Source of the DNA: Streptomyces liliiviolaceus | Lineage (GTDB): Bacteria; Actinomycetota; Actinomycetes; Streptomycetales; Streptomycetaceae | Direction: 5' to 3' | NCBI RefSeq assembly: GCF_018070025.1 | Contig: NZ_JAGPYQ010000001.1 | Location: 3,534,001-3,598,000, forward strand | Length of the DNA stretch: 64,000 bases | In this document: positions 26,206-34,507 of the stretch, one piece after another | Layout of the letters: each line of letters starts with the position of its first letter | Position numbering within the stretch: position 1 is the stretch's first letter | Made by a program: the position numbers and the translations under genes | Notes under the pieces: model-generated | The model's input: the letters and a program-made list of their open reading frames with translations, nothing else | Databases searched by the model: none | What the model was told of the DNA's origin: nothing

Positions 26206-27423
26206 ATGCCCCCCACACCCGTCACACCCCCGACCCCGGCCACACCCCCCACGCCGCCTCCCGCAGCCGTCACGACCGCCGCCCAGCAGCCCACCGCCCA
26301 GCAGTCCGTCGCCCAGCAGTCCGTCGCCCAGCGCCGTGCCGTCTATCTGGGGGAGCTGGCCCGGGGCACCGACCGCTTCCACGAACCGCGCAGACCCGAC
26401 TGCCCCTGGTGCGGCTCGGCGCGGCTGCGCACCCGGCTGCGTACCCCCGACCTGCTCCAGCACAAGCCCGGCACCTTCGTCGTCGACGAGTGCGAGGACT
26501 GCGCCCACGCCTTCCAGAACCCCCGCCTGACCGCCGAGGGCCTCGCCTTCTACTACCGCGACTTCTACGAGAACCAGGACGGCGGCGAAGAACGCCAGGA
26601 GCACGGCGGCGAGCGTCACGAGCACGAGAGCTTCGCCGAGCGGACCCTGCGCTCCCGGGCCGGCCGCCGCCGTCACGAGGCCGCGGCCCGCGCGATGCTC
26701 CCGTTCCCGGAGCCCGAGAGCTGGCTGGACGTCGGCACGGGACACGGCCACTTCCCGGCGGCGGCCAAGGAGTTGTTCACGTACACGTCCTTCGACGGGC
26801 TCGACCCCACCTCGCGCGTCGACAAGGCCCTGGCGGCGGGCCGGGTCGAGGAGGCGCACCGCGGCCGGCTGCCCGACCTGGTCGGCCGGCTGCGGGCCCG
26901 CTACGACGTGGTCAGCATGTTCCACCACCTGGAGCACAGCCCCGACCCGCGCGAGGAACTGCGTGCCGCGCTCGCCGTACTGCGCCCCGGCGGGCATCTG
27001 CTCGTCGAGGTCCCGGACCCGGACTGCGCGTTCGGCGCGCTGCTCGGCAAGTGGTGGGTGTCCTACTGCCAGCCGCAGCACCTCCACCTCATGCCGCTGC
27101 GCAACCTGCTCGACGAACTCGACGAACTGGGCTGCTCGGTCGTCTCCACCGACCGCCGCGAGCCCCACGTCCCGTACGACCTGACCGGTGCCCTGGCCCT
27201 GGCGATCGGCAACCGGCTGCCCGGCGGGGACGAGCCCTGGCGCCCCGCCCCGCCGACCGACCTCCAGCGCACCCTGCGCACGGCCCTCACCCGGGCCACC
27301 GCCCCGCTGCTCGCCTCCGCGTTCGTCCTGGACCACGCCCTGGCCCCGCTCCTGCGCCGCACCCGCTTCTCGAACGCGTACCGGATCATCGCCCGCAAGA
27401 ACCCGCGCGCGAACCTCCTCTGA
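26206..27423 (+). CDS. Class I SAM-dependent methyltransferase with N-terminal zinc-ribbon-like motif
   Basis: A 405-residue protein. A Pro/Thr- and Gln-rich N-terminus (residues 1-45, containing the repeated AQQSV) precedes CPWCGS and CEDCAHAF, a four-cysteine knuckle. The methyltransferase core has WLDVGTGHGHFPAAAKEL (SAM motif I), FDGLDPT and VSMFHHLEHSPDPR, as in methyltransferases that act on sugars or polyketide-like glycans. The substrate is unknown. AGGAG at 26191 lies 10 bp from ATG 26206. The stop is 7 bp from the convergent cobU stop. Confidence 0.85.
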   Translation: MPPTPVTPPTPATPPTPPPAAVTTAAQQPTAQQSVAQQSVAQRRAVYLGELARGTDRFHEPRRPDCPWCGSARLRTRLRTPDLLQHKPGTFVVDECEDCAHAFQNPRLTAEGLAFYYRDFYENQDGGEERQEHGGERHEHESFAERTLRSRAGRRRHEAAARAMLPFPEPESWLDVGTGHGHFPAAAKELFTYTSFDGLDPTSRVDKALAAGRVEEAHRGRLPDLVGRLRARYDVVSMFHHLEHSPDPREELRAALAVLRPGGHLLVEVPDPDCAFGALLGKWWVSYCQPQHLHLMPLRNLLDELDELGCSVVSTDRREPHVPYDLTGALALAIGNRLPGGDEPWRPAPPTDLQRTLRTALTRATAPLLASAFVLDHALAPLLRRTRFSNAYRIIARKNPRANLL

Positions 27424-27430
27424 CCGGGCC

Positions 27431-28630
27431 TCAGCCCTTCAAGGTCACCGCCTGGCCCGCCACCACCAGCAGCACGTGCTCGCACTCGGTCGCGAACGCC
27501 GCGTTGAGGCGGCCCAGTTCGTCGCGATAGCGGCGGCCCGAGGGGGTGGCGGGGACGATCCCGGAGCCGACCTCGTTGGAGACGGCGACCACCGTGCGGC
27601 GCGACTCGCGGACGGCGGCCGTCAGCTCCTCGACGCGCGCCCGCAGCACCCGCTCGCCGCCGCCGGCCCACTCGGCGTCGTCCCAGGCGTTCGCGGCGTC
27701 CATCGCGTCCGTCAGCCACAGCGACAGACAGTCGATGAGCAGCGCGGGCCCGTCGTCCTTGAGCAGGGGTACGAGGTCGCAGGTCTCGGCGGTACGCCAG
27801 GAGCCGGGGCGCCGCTCGCGATGCGCGTGCACCCGGGCCGCCCACTCCCCGTCCCCGTTGCGCGTGCCGCCCGTGGCCACGTACAGCACGTCCGGGAAGG
27901 CCTCAAGCCGGCGCTCGGCCTCCACCGACTTGCCCGACCGGGCCCCGCCGAGGACCAGCGTCCGGCGCGGTACGTCGGGCACGTCCTCGTACACCCCGAC
28001 GGTCAGCGTCCTGCCGTCCGGGACCGTCCGTGCCCCCGCCGCCGCGAGGCGCCGCCGCAGTTCCCGGCCCGGCGGCACGTCGTGGCCGAGGTGCACCGCG
28101 ATCACATCGGTGGCGGGACCCACCGCGCCCACCAGCCGCAGCCGGGCCAGCGCGTCCGGCCGCCCGACGACGTCGCCGACCACCATGTCGTACGTCTCGG
28201 TCGTCTCGTCCAGGCCCGCGGGGGCCGCGCCCGGCGGCAGATAGAGCAGCCGCTGCCCGTCCGGGCCCGTGACCGCGTACCCGGTGCCCGGCGCGTCCAT
28301 CGCCAGCGCCCGCACCCGATGGCCCGTCAGCAGTGTCAGCTCCCGGCCGTCCGGCACACGCCCCGGCTGCGGCAGCCCCGCCGGTACCTCCACCGCGGGT
28401 CCGTCGTGCGGGTGCGACAGCAGGACCTGGCGCACCCCGCTGAGCGAGTGCCCGGCCCGGGCCGCCGCGAAGGCGGCGCCGGGTGTCAGGTCCAGCAACA
28501 GCGTGCCGTCCACCAGGAGGGCGGTGGCCGCGCGGGCGTCCGCACCGAGGGCCACCGCGCAGACGGCGCACGAACAATCGGGCCTGGGCAGCCCCATGGG
28601 CCCGCCGGTACCAAGCAGAGTCACTTCCAC
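27431..28630 (-). CDS. cobU: CobU adenosylcobinamide kinase/guanylyltransferase fused to an MBL-fold domain
   Basis: A 399-residue fusion. Residues 1-210 have a metallo-beta-lactamase-like N-terminus (VEVTLLGTGGPMGLPRPDCSC, VLLSHPHDGPAVEV) in which the usual HxHxDH is degenerate. Residues about 224-399 are CobU: P-loop GGARSGKS at 228, YVATGGTRNGDGEW and SNEVGSGIVPATPSGRRYRD. The CobU part phosphorylates and guanylylates adenosylcobinamide, the step before CobS. The N-terminal module resembles PhnP-like phosphodiesterases; whether it is active is open. Start GTG 28630, no strong ribosome binding site. Confidence 0.9.
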   Translation of the reverse strand: MEVTLLGTGGPMGLPRPDCSCAVCAVALGADARAATALLVDGTLLLDLTPGAAFAAARAGHSLSGVRQVLLSHPHDGPAVEVPAGLPQPGRVPDGRELTLLTGHRVRALAMDAPGTGYAVTGPDGQRLLYLPPGAAPAGLDETTETYDMVVGDVVGRPDALARLRLVGAVGPATDVIAVHLGHDVPPGRELRRRLAAAGARTVPDGRTLTVGVYEDVPDVPRRTLVLGGARSGKSVEAERRLEAFPDVLYVATGGTRNGDGEWAARVHAHRERRPGSWRTAETCDLVPLLKDDGPALLIDCLSLWLTDAMDAANAWDDAEWAGGGERVLRARVEELTAAVRESRRTVVAVSNEVGSGIVPATPSGRRYRDELGRLNAAFATECEHVLLVVAGQAVTLKG

Positions 28631-28858
28631 GGGCCCGATTTTCCCGTGCCGGCGCGGCTCCTGCCCGTCAGGGGGGTGCACAAGGGCGCACCTCGTGCGG
28701 GGCGCGGGGCGAGCGCGCGTGCGGAGCGCGTACACCCGGCACCGGCACCCCATGGTTCTCGACCTGCACTTTTGAACACCGGACCGGCGGCGGAGCGCCT
28801 AGGCTGACGGCGAGAGCCCGATCTTGCTCGGTACTTTGGGAACTTTTGGGAGGCTGAC

Positions 28859-29071
28859 ATGGCGGCATGGACGTGGCGGTTCGAGAAGGCCGATGGGACG
28901 GAAGTCCAGCCCGCGGTCCAGCCCGAGGAGTTCACCACCCAGGGCGACGCGGAGTCCTGGCTCGGCGAGAACTGGAAGGAGCTGGCCGAGGGGGGAGCGG
29001 ACCAGGTCCGGATCTTCGAGGACGCCGCGGAGATCTACGGCCCGATGAGCCTGCACGCCGAGGCGTCCTGA
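28859..29071 (+). CDS. Small conserved hypothetical protein
   Basis: A 70-residue acidic protein beginning MAAWTWRFEKADGTEV and ending GPMSLHAEAS, with a GGGAGG site 5 bp upstream of ATG 28859. It is free of signal peptide or membrane segments and contains two Trp-rich patches (AAWTWRF, SWLGENWKEL). I recall such proteins as conserved across Streptomyces, but no function is known to me. It is followed by a palindromic repeat block and a terminator. Confidence 0.75.
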   Translation: MAAWTWRFEKADGTEVQPAVQPEEFTTQGDAESWLGENWKELAEGGADQVRIFEDAAEIYGPMSLHAEAS

Positions 29072-29073
29072 CC

Positions 29074-29169
29074 TCGTAGATCCGGACTGCGAGTCCTCGC
29101 GGACCCGTACGACCTCGTGGATCCGTACGAGCGCTCGTAGTCCGTACGAGCCCTCGTAGTCCGTACGAG
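29074..29169. repeat. Palindromic CTCGTA...TACGAG repeat block
   Basis: CTCGTAGTCCGTACGAG occurs at 29134-29150 and 29153-29169, a 19-bp direct repeat of a near-palindrome, with degenerate copies (CCTCGTAGATCCGG, CTCGTGGATCCGTACGAG) before it. It lies between the small gene and its terminator. Confidence 0.7.
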
Positions 29170-29173
29170 TGAG

Positions 29174-29204
29174 AGGCCGCGACCGTACGAACCGGTCGCG
29201 GCCT
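29174..29204 (+). terminator. Intrinsic terminator after the small hypothetical gene
   Basis: A 12-bp perfect stem AGGCCGCGACCG / CGGTCGCGGCCT with a 7-nt loop, followed by TTCTGCTGTC. Confidence 0.8.
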
Positions 29205-29239
29205 TCTGCTGTCCTGCCCCGACGTGCGTCCGGCCTGCT

Positions 29240-30028
29240 TCAGCCCCGTACGCCGCACAGGTGCAGCAGCGCCGCCACCCGGCGGTAGGGGTCGGTCCGG
29301 CCGGCCCGCTCCTCGGCGGCCAGCAGGGCGTCCACGTCGTCCGGCACCGCCGCGTCGTCGGCGGCCGTGTCCGTGAAGACCCGCACCCCGTACCAGGCGT
29401 GCAGCGGGGCGCCGATCCCGGCGAGGGTGCCGGTGAGGGTGTCGAGCCCGTCGGCGCGGACGTCGAGCCCGAGCCGGTTCGTGTACGTGCTGGTGTCGAA
29501 CGCGGTCAGCGTCCCCGCCCAGTCGCCGGCCAGCCCCGGCCGCATGGCCAGCGCGTCGGCGTTGCGCACCAGCAGGGACAGCAGCCCGCCGGGTGCCAGC
29601 ATCCGGGCGAGCCCCGCGAGCAGCGCGTCGGGCTCCTCGACGTACATCAGTACGCCGTGGCACAGCACCACGTCGAAGCTGCCGGGCAGGAAGTGCACCC
29701 CGGTGTCGCGCCCGTCGCTCTCGACGATCCGGACCCGGCCGCGGATGCCCTCCGGCTCGGCGGCGAGGGACTCGCGCGCCACGGCGATCATGGTGCAGTC
29801 CTGCTCGACGCCGGTCACCTGATGTCCGGCCCGGGCCAGCCGCAGGGCCTGCGTGCCCTGGCCCATGCCCACGTCGAGCACACGCAGGCGCTGCCCGACG
29901 GGGAACCGCCCGGCTATCTGCTCGTCGAGCTGCCGGGCCACCAGCTCCTGCCGTACGACATCACGCAGAGAGCCCAGCTTGTTCAGCCAGGCCTGCGCCG
30001 CGCCTCCCGAGAAGGGTGCCGCGCTCAG
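29240..30028 (-). CDS. Class I SAM-dependent methyltransferase (probable CTG start)
   Basis: About 262 residues. SAM motif I is RVLDVGMGQGTQALRLARAG; VLCHGVLMYVEEPDALL is motif IV and LLSLLVRNADALAMRPG follows, typical of CmoA/SmtA-like methyltransferases. No ATG or GTG precedes the conserved PFSGGAAQAWLNKLGSLRD in this frame. A CTG at 30028-30026 sits in CTGA overlapping the stop of the upstream DUF3043 gene, with GGAGAG 5 bp upstream, so I propose a CTG start by translational coupling. A start at an internal GTG (near residue 29) would leave out conserved residues. Confidence 0.75.
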   Translation of the reverse strand: MSAAPFSGGAAQAWLNKLGSLRDVVRQELVARQLDEQIAGRFPVGQRLRVLDVGMGQGTQALRLARAGHQVTGVEQDCTMIAVARESLAAEPEGIRGRVRIVESDGRDTGVHFLPGSFDVVLCHGVLMYVEEPDALLAGLARMLAPGGLLSLLVRNADALAMRPGLAGDWAGTLTAFDTSTYTNRLGLDVRADGLDTLTGTLAGIGAPLHAWYGVRVFTDTAADDAAVPDDVDALLAAEERAGRTDPYRRVAALLHLCGVRG

Positions 30029-30621
30029 GGCCGCTCTCCGCGCTTGACCTGCGGCTTCGGCAGCCGGAGGCGACGCATCTGGAGGCTGCGCATCAGCGCG
30101 TACGCGACGGCCCCGCGGCGGGGCTCGTCCGGGAAGCGCGCCGCCAGCTGCTTCTTCAGGCGGATCGCGATACCGATCGAGTCGAGCACGATCAGCACGA
30201 TCACGAAGAGCCACATCAGCAGCGCGACGTTCTGCAGCTGCGCGATGCGGACCATGCTCAGGACGAGGATGACCACGGCGAGCGGCAGGAAGAACTCGGC
30301 GATGCAGAACCGCGAGTCGATGAAGTCACGCGCGAGCTTGCGCACCGGGCCCTTGTCACGGGCGGGCAGATAACGCTCGTCACCGCTGGCCAGCGCCTGG
30401 CGCTGCTTCTCCATGTGGGCGCGGCGCTCGTCGCGCTGCCGCTTGGAGGCCTCCTTGCGCGACGTCGGCGTATTGGCGACGCTGCGGCGCTGGGACTGGG
30501 CCTCACTGCGCTTGGGAGTGGGCCTGCCCTTGGGGGCCTGCGGGTCACGGATCTGAGGGGAGTCGGTCACCGACGCCTTGTCGGCGTGGGCCTTCTCGTC
30601 TTTGGCGCGGCTACGGAACAC
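30025..30621 (-). CDS. DUF3043 membrane protein
   Basis: About 198 residues. The N-terminal ~100 residues are hydrophilic and charged (PKGRPTPKRSEAQ, KEASKRQRDERR), then two membrane helices (FFLPLAVVILVLSMVRIA and LLMWLFVIVLIVLDSIGIAI) and a basic tail. This is the actinobacterial DUF3043 pattern; function unknown. Start GTG 30621 (VFRSRAKDEK) is chosen by homologue recall; ATG 30651 is in frame upstream. The stop overlaps the presumed CTG start of the methyltransferase, so the two form an operon. Confidence 0.82.
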   Translation of the reverse strand: MFRSRAKDEKAHADKASVTDSPQIRDPQAPKGRPTPKRSEAQSQRRSVANTPTSRKEASKRQRDERRAHMEKQRQALASGDERYLPARDKGPVRKLARDFIDSRFCIAEFFLPLAVVILVLSMVRIAQLQNVALLMWLFVIVLIVLDSIGIAIRLKKQLAARFPDEPRRGAVAYALMRSLQMRRLRLPKPQVKRGERP

Positions 30622-30760
30622 AAAACCCAAGGGTAAGGGGTGCGGAGGCATGGACGTCGGCCGAGTGGGGAACGATCCGGCAACACCGGTCGTCTGTAGG
30701 GGGACAGGAGGCCTGAAAAGGGGTGGTGGCGTGCGGGTTGCGCCTGCCGGCCGCGGGACG

Positions 30761-30803
30761 GCTCCGGAGTCGATCCGGACCGGATCCGGACCGAATCCGG
30801 AGC
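30761..30803. promoter_or_regulatory. 43-bp dyad of TCCGGA units upstream of pspA
   Basis: GCTCCGGA and TCCGGAGC form the ends, with two further TCCGGACC/GGATCCGG segments inside, so almost the whole 43 bp is self-complementary. It lies in the 353-bp gap between the DUF3043 gene and pspA and could be an operator or a hairpin; the rest of the gap shows no gene. Confidence 0.55.
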
Positions 30804-30974
30804 GACCCCTGGGGGGACACGTACTCCCTACGCCGGAGCAAGATCGTCGTCAGTCGTCCTTGGGGATGAGCGCATCCGTCCCCGAACAGTGCGGTAATGG
30901 ATGCAGGGCCCGTACTGTGGGTTCTGTTGCAGTCGCTGGAGCCGGAGTCCGTCAGAAGGGGGCGCGCGAAGCCC

Positions 30975-31772
30975 ATGAGCGGTGTCATGAAGCGTATGGG
31001 GATGATCTTCCGCGCGAAGGCGAACAAGGCCCTTGACCGGGCCGAGGACCCGCGCGAAACCCTCGACTACTCGTACCAGAAACAGCTGGAGCTGCTGCAG
31101 AAGGTGCGCCGCGGCGTCGCCGACGTGGCGACCTCCCGCAAGCGCCTTGAGCTGCAGCTGAACCAGCTCCAGGGCCAGTCCTCCAAGCTGGAGGACCAGG
31201 GGCGCAAGGCGCTCGCCCTGGGCCGCGAGGACCTCGCCCGTGAGGCGCTGTCCCGCCGGGCCGCTCTCCAGCAGCAGGTCACCGACCTGGAGACGCAGCA
31301 CCAGACTCTGCAGGGCGAGGAGGAGAAGCTCACCCTCGCCGCGCAGCGGCTCCAGGCCAAGGTCGACGCCTTCCGCACCAAGAAGGAGACGATCAAGGCC
31401 ACGTACACGGCCGCCCAGGCGCAGACCCGGATCGGGGAGGCCTTCTCCGGCATCTCCGAGGAGATGGGCGACGTCGGGATGGCCATCCAGCGGGCCGAGG
31501 ACAAGACCGCGCAGCTCCAGGCGCGGGCCGGGGCCATCGACGAGCTGCTCGCCTCCGGCGCCCTCGACGACCACTCCGGGCTCGCCAAGGACGACATCCA
31601 GAGCGAGCTGGACCGGCTGTCCGGGGGTACGGACGTCGAGCTCGAACTGCAGCGGATGAAGGCCGAGCTGGCCGGGGGGTCCTCGTCCCAGCAGGCGATC
31701 GAGGGCGGTCAGGGGCAGACTCAGTCCCAGCAGCAGTCGAAGTCGGACACCCCGCGCTTCGACAAGCAGTAG
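30975..31772 (+). CDS. pspA: Phage shock protein A homologue (PspA/IM30, ESCRT-III-like)
   Basis: A 265-residue, almost fully alpha-helical coiled-coil protein beginning MSGVMKRMGMIFRAKANKAL, as in other Streptomyces PspA. Helical heptads run over residues 20-225 (LLQKVRRGVADVATSRKRLE; LETQHQTLQGEEEKLTLAAQ) and the C-terminus is a Gln/Ser-rich tail (GQTQSQQQSK). PspA coats and repairs stressed cytoplasmic membrane. ATG 30975 matches the family start. It is followed 39 bp later by pspAA and then by a two-component system and an RND pump. Confidence 0.94.
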   Translation: MSGVMKRMGMIFRAKANKALDRAEDPRETLDYSYQKQLELLQKVRRGVADVATSRKRLELQLNQLQGQSSKLEDQGRKALALGREDLAREALSRRAALQQQVTDLETQHQTLQGEEEKLTLAAQRLQAKVDAFRTKKETIKATYTAAQAQTRIGEAFSGISEEMGDVGMAIQRAEDKTAQLQARAGAIDELLASGALDDHSGLAKDDIQSELDRLSGGTDVELELQRMKAELAGGSSSQQAIEGGQGQTQSQQQSKSDTPRFDKQ

Positions 31773-31811
31773 TCGCTGGTCGCGCAACCGTCCCACGCCG
31801 AGGAGGGCGTC

Positions 31812-32090
31812 ATGATCGTGCGGATCATGGGGGAGGGGCAGGTGAGGCTGGACGACGGCCACCTCGCCGAGCTGAACGAGCTGGACGACGAGCTCCTCGC
31901 GGAGACCCGGGCCGGGGACGAGGAGGGCTTCCGGCGGACGCTGGGGGCTCTGCTCGACGCGGTGCGGCGTCTGGGGGCGCCGCTCCCGGACGACTCGCTG
32001 GAGCCCTCGGAGCTGATCCTCCCGTCCCCGGACGCGAGCCTGTCGGAAGTCCGCGAGCTCCTGACGGACGACGGCCTGCTCCCCGGCTGA
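31812..32090 (+). CDS. pspAA: PspA-associated protein PspAA
   Basis: A 92-residue protein (MIVRIMGEGQVRLDDGHLAE; LSEVRELLTDDGLLPG) that matches the PspAA domain, a small partner found beside PspA in actinobacteria and other phyla. ATG 31812 follows GGAGGGCG. It lies 39 bp after pspA and is likely cotranscribed. Its molecular role is not established. Confidence 0.85.
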   Translation: MIVRIMGEGQVRLDDGHLAELNELDDELLAETRAGDEEGFRRTLGALLDAVRRLGAPLPDDSLEPSELILPSPDASLSEVRELLTDDGLLPG

Positions 32091-32137
32091 CGTCTTTTCT
32101 CGCCCCCGCCGCCCCTACCCGTCCCGTCACGTACCTG

Positions 32138-32335
32138 GGGGCTGCGCCCCCAGACCCCCCTGTCGCGCTACCGCGCTCGTCCTCAAACGCCGGACGGGCT
32201 GAGGCACCCAGGGGCGCGGGGAACGGCGCGGCCAACCCCCACGGTCCCGCAGCCGACTCTCCCCGCGAGGCCCCACCCCCTGAGGGGCGCGGGGAACTGC
32301 GCAACAACCCCCACCGGCCCGCAGGTGAATGCCAC
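32138..32335. repeat. Intergenic repeats B2 and A6
   Basis: One arm of the B element (GGGGGCTGCGCCCCC to CTCAAACGCCGGACGGGCTG, 32138-32203) is followed by two reverse A cores, 32210-32229 and 32283-32302. It occupies the gap between pspAA and the sensor kinase and may separate the two transcription units. Confidence 0.8.
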
Positions 32336-32378
32336 GGCCCCGCCCCGCCCCCGCCAGGGCCCCGTACCGTAAAGAACC

Positions 32379-33668
32379 GTGAGCACACTGACGCGCGCAA
32401 GGGACTGGCTGAGGTCCCACCCCCTCGTCGCCGACGGCACCCTCGCCGCCGCGGTCCTCGCGTGCATGCTGGCCGGCTCCTTCGCGGAGCCGAACGGCCG
32501 GCACGGCGGCACGATGTGGGGCACCCGCGCCCCCGACGCCCTCGGCCTCACCCTCATGCTGCTCGCCGCGGCCACCCTGATCCTGCGCCGCAGGTACCCC
32601 CTGTGGGTCCTCGCCGCGACCGGCGCCCTGTCCGTCGTGGAGTTCGTGACCGGCGACCCCCGCGCCCCCGTCGCGATGTCCGCCGTCGTCGCCCTCTACA
32701 CCGTCGCCGCCGCGACCGACCGCCCCACCACCTGGCGCGTCGGCCTGCTCACGATGACGGTCCTGACCGGATTCGCGATGCTCGCGGGCCCCCTGCCCTG
32801 GTACGCCCAGGAGAACCTGGGAATCTTCGCCTGGACGGGCATGGCCGCCGCCGCGGGCGACGCGGTCCGCAGCCGCCGCGCCTTCGTGCACGCCATCAGG
32901 GAGCGCGCCGAGCGGGCCGAACGCACCCGCGAGGAGGAGGCCCGCCGCCGCGTCGCGGAGGAACGCCTGCGCATCGCCCGCGATCTGCACGACGTCGTCG
33001 CCCACCACATCGCCCTGGTCAACGTGCAGGCCGGAGTCGCCGCGCACGTCATGGACAAGCGCCCCGACCAGGCGAAGGAGGCCCTCGCCCACGTCCGCGA
33101 GGCCAGCCGCTCCGCGCTCAACGAACTACGCGCCACGGTCGGCCTGCTGAGGCAGTCGGGCGACCCGGAGGCCCCTACCGAACCGGCCCCGGGCCTGCAC
33201 CGCCTAGAAGAGCTGGTCGGCACCTTCCGCAGCGCGGGCCTGCCCGTCGAAGTGGCCCGCACCGACCAGGGCACGGCCCTGCCCGCCGCCGTCGACCTGG
33301 CCGCGTACCGCGTCATCCAGGAGGCCCTCACCAATGTGCGCAAGCACGCGGGCCAGGAGGCGAAGGCCGAGGTCAGCGTCGTACGGGTGGGCCCGAACGT
33401 GGAGATCACCGTCCTGGACGACGGCCCCGGCGACGACGCGCCGGCCCGCCTGGAGGAGAACGGCGGCCACGGACTCCTCGGCATGCGCGAGCGGGTCACC
33501 GCCCTCGGCGGCACCTGCACCGCGGGACCCCGATACGGAGGCGGCTTCCGCGTGCATGCGATCCTGCCGGTCAAAAGCCGCGCCGGAGCCACCGCGTCCA
33601 CGACGACCACCGCGTCCACGACGGCCACCGCGTCCACGACCGAGGCAGCCAAGGGGAACCCCGTATGA
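32379..33668 (+). CDS. Sensor histidine kinase (HisKA_3, LiaS/NarL-partner type)
   Basis: A 429-residue kinase with about five N-terminal membrane helices (residues 20-160), then a dimerisation domain with His204 in RIARDLHDVVAHH and an HATPase domain ending in GHGLLGMRERVTALGG. The C-terminal tail has three TASTTx repeats from an 18-bp DNA repeat (33591-33644). The sensed signal is not evident, but envelope stress is likely given pspA/pspAA. GTG 32379 lacks a ribosome binding site; TACCGT (32365-32370) 8 bp upstream suggests a leaderless mRNA. It overlaps the regulator gene by 4 bp (ATGA). Confidence 0.9.
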   Translation: MSTLTRARDWLRSHPLVADGTLAAAVLACMLAGSFAEPNGRHGGTMWGTRAPDALGLTLMLLAAATLILRRRYPLWVLAATGALSVVEFVTGDPRAPVAMSAVVALYTVAAATDRPTTWRVGLLTMTVLTGFAMLAGPLPWYAQENLGIFAWTGMAAAAGDAVRSRRAFVHAIRERAERAERTREEEARRRVAEERLRIARDLHDVVAHHIALVNVQAGVAAHVMDKRPDQAKEALAHVREASRSALNELRATVGLLRQSGDPEAPTEPAPGLHRLEELVGTFRSAGLPVEVARTDQGTALPAAVDLAAYRVIQEALTNVRKHAGQEAKAEVSVVRVGPNVEITVLDDGPGDDAPARLEENGGHGLLGMRERVTALGGTCTAGPRYGGGFRVHAILPVKSRAGATASTTTTASTTATASTTEAAKGNPV

Positions 33669-34342
33669 CGATCCGTGTCCTGCTCGCCGACGACCAGGCA
33701 CTGCTGCGCAGCGCCTTTCGCGTCCTGGTCGACTCCGAGCCCGACATGGAGGTCGTCGGAGAGGCCTCGGACGGCGCGGAGGCGGTCCGCCTCGCCCGCG
33801 AGGAACGGGCCGACGTCGTGCTGATGGACATCCGGATGCCCGGCACCGACGGACTGGCCGCGACCCGCCTCATCAGCGCCGACCCCGGCCTCGCCCAGGT
33901 GCGTGTGGTCATGCTGACGACCTTCGAGGTCGACGAGTACGTGGTGCAGTCGCTGCGCGCCGGCGCCTCCGGCTTCCTCGGCAAGGGCTCCGAGCCCGAC
34001 GAACTGCTCAACGCCATCCGCGTCGCGGCGGCCGGCGACGCCCTGCTGTCGCCCGTGGCCACCAAGGGACTGATCGCGAAGTTCCTCGCGCAGGGCGGCG
34101 ACGACGACCGCGACCCCGCCCGCGCGGAACGCCTCGAAGCGCTCACCGTCCGCGAGCGCGAGGTCCTCGTCCAGGTCGCCGGCGGCCACTCCAACGACGA
34201 GATCGCCGAGCGTCTGGAAGTCAGCCCGCTCACCGTGAAGACGCACGTCAACCGGGCCATGGCCAAGCTGGGAGCCCGCGACAGGGCCCAACTCGTGGTG
34301 ATCGCCTACGAGTCCGGACTGGTACGCCCAAGGGTGGAGTGA
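33665..34342 (+). CDS. NarL/LuxR-type response regulator
   Basis: A 225-residue regulator: receiver domain with phospho-acceptor Asp55 (VVLMDIRMPG), Asp9/Asp10 and Lys107 (FLGKGSEP), then a LuxR helix-turn-helix (LTVREREVLVQVAGGHSNDE, IAERLEVSPLTVKTHVNRAM). It is the cognate partner of the preceding kinase with which it shares an ATGA overlap. Target genes are unknown; pspA and the downstream RND pump are candidates. Confidence 0.94.
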   Translation: MTIRVLLADDQALLRSAFRVLVDSEPDMEVVGEASDGAEAVRLAREERADVVLMDIRMPGTDGLAATRLISADPGLAQVRVVMLTTFEVDEYVVQSLRAGASGFLGKGSEPDELLNAIRVAAAGDALLSPVATKGLIAKFLAQGGDDDRDPARAERLEALTVREREVLVQVAGGHSNDEIAERLEVSPLTVKTHVNRAMAKLGARDRAQLVVIAYESGLVRPRVE

Positions 34343-34507
34343 GCTCCACCCGTACGTACTGCGGGCGCGGTATGCGCCGTATAAGGAAACGGGACCTGGG
34401 GGCGAGGGGAGTGGCCCCACCGATGGCTCAGAGTGATAGGCGGATGCTCACATGAGCCCATCGCGCCGCTCCTTGAAACCAAGCCACAGAAGAGAGACCC
34501 GTCACCC

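Noticed and set aside
30897..30974. Upstream extension of pspA to 30897
   Set aside because: The family start MSGVMKRMGMIF matches known PspA and the upstream residues do not.
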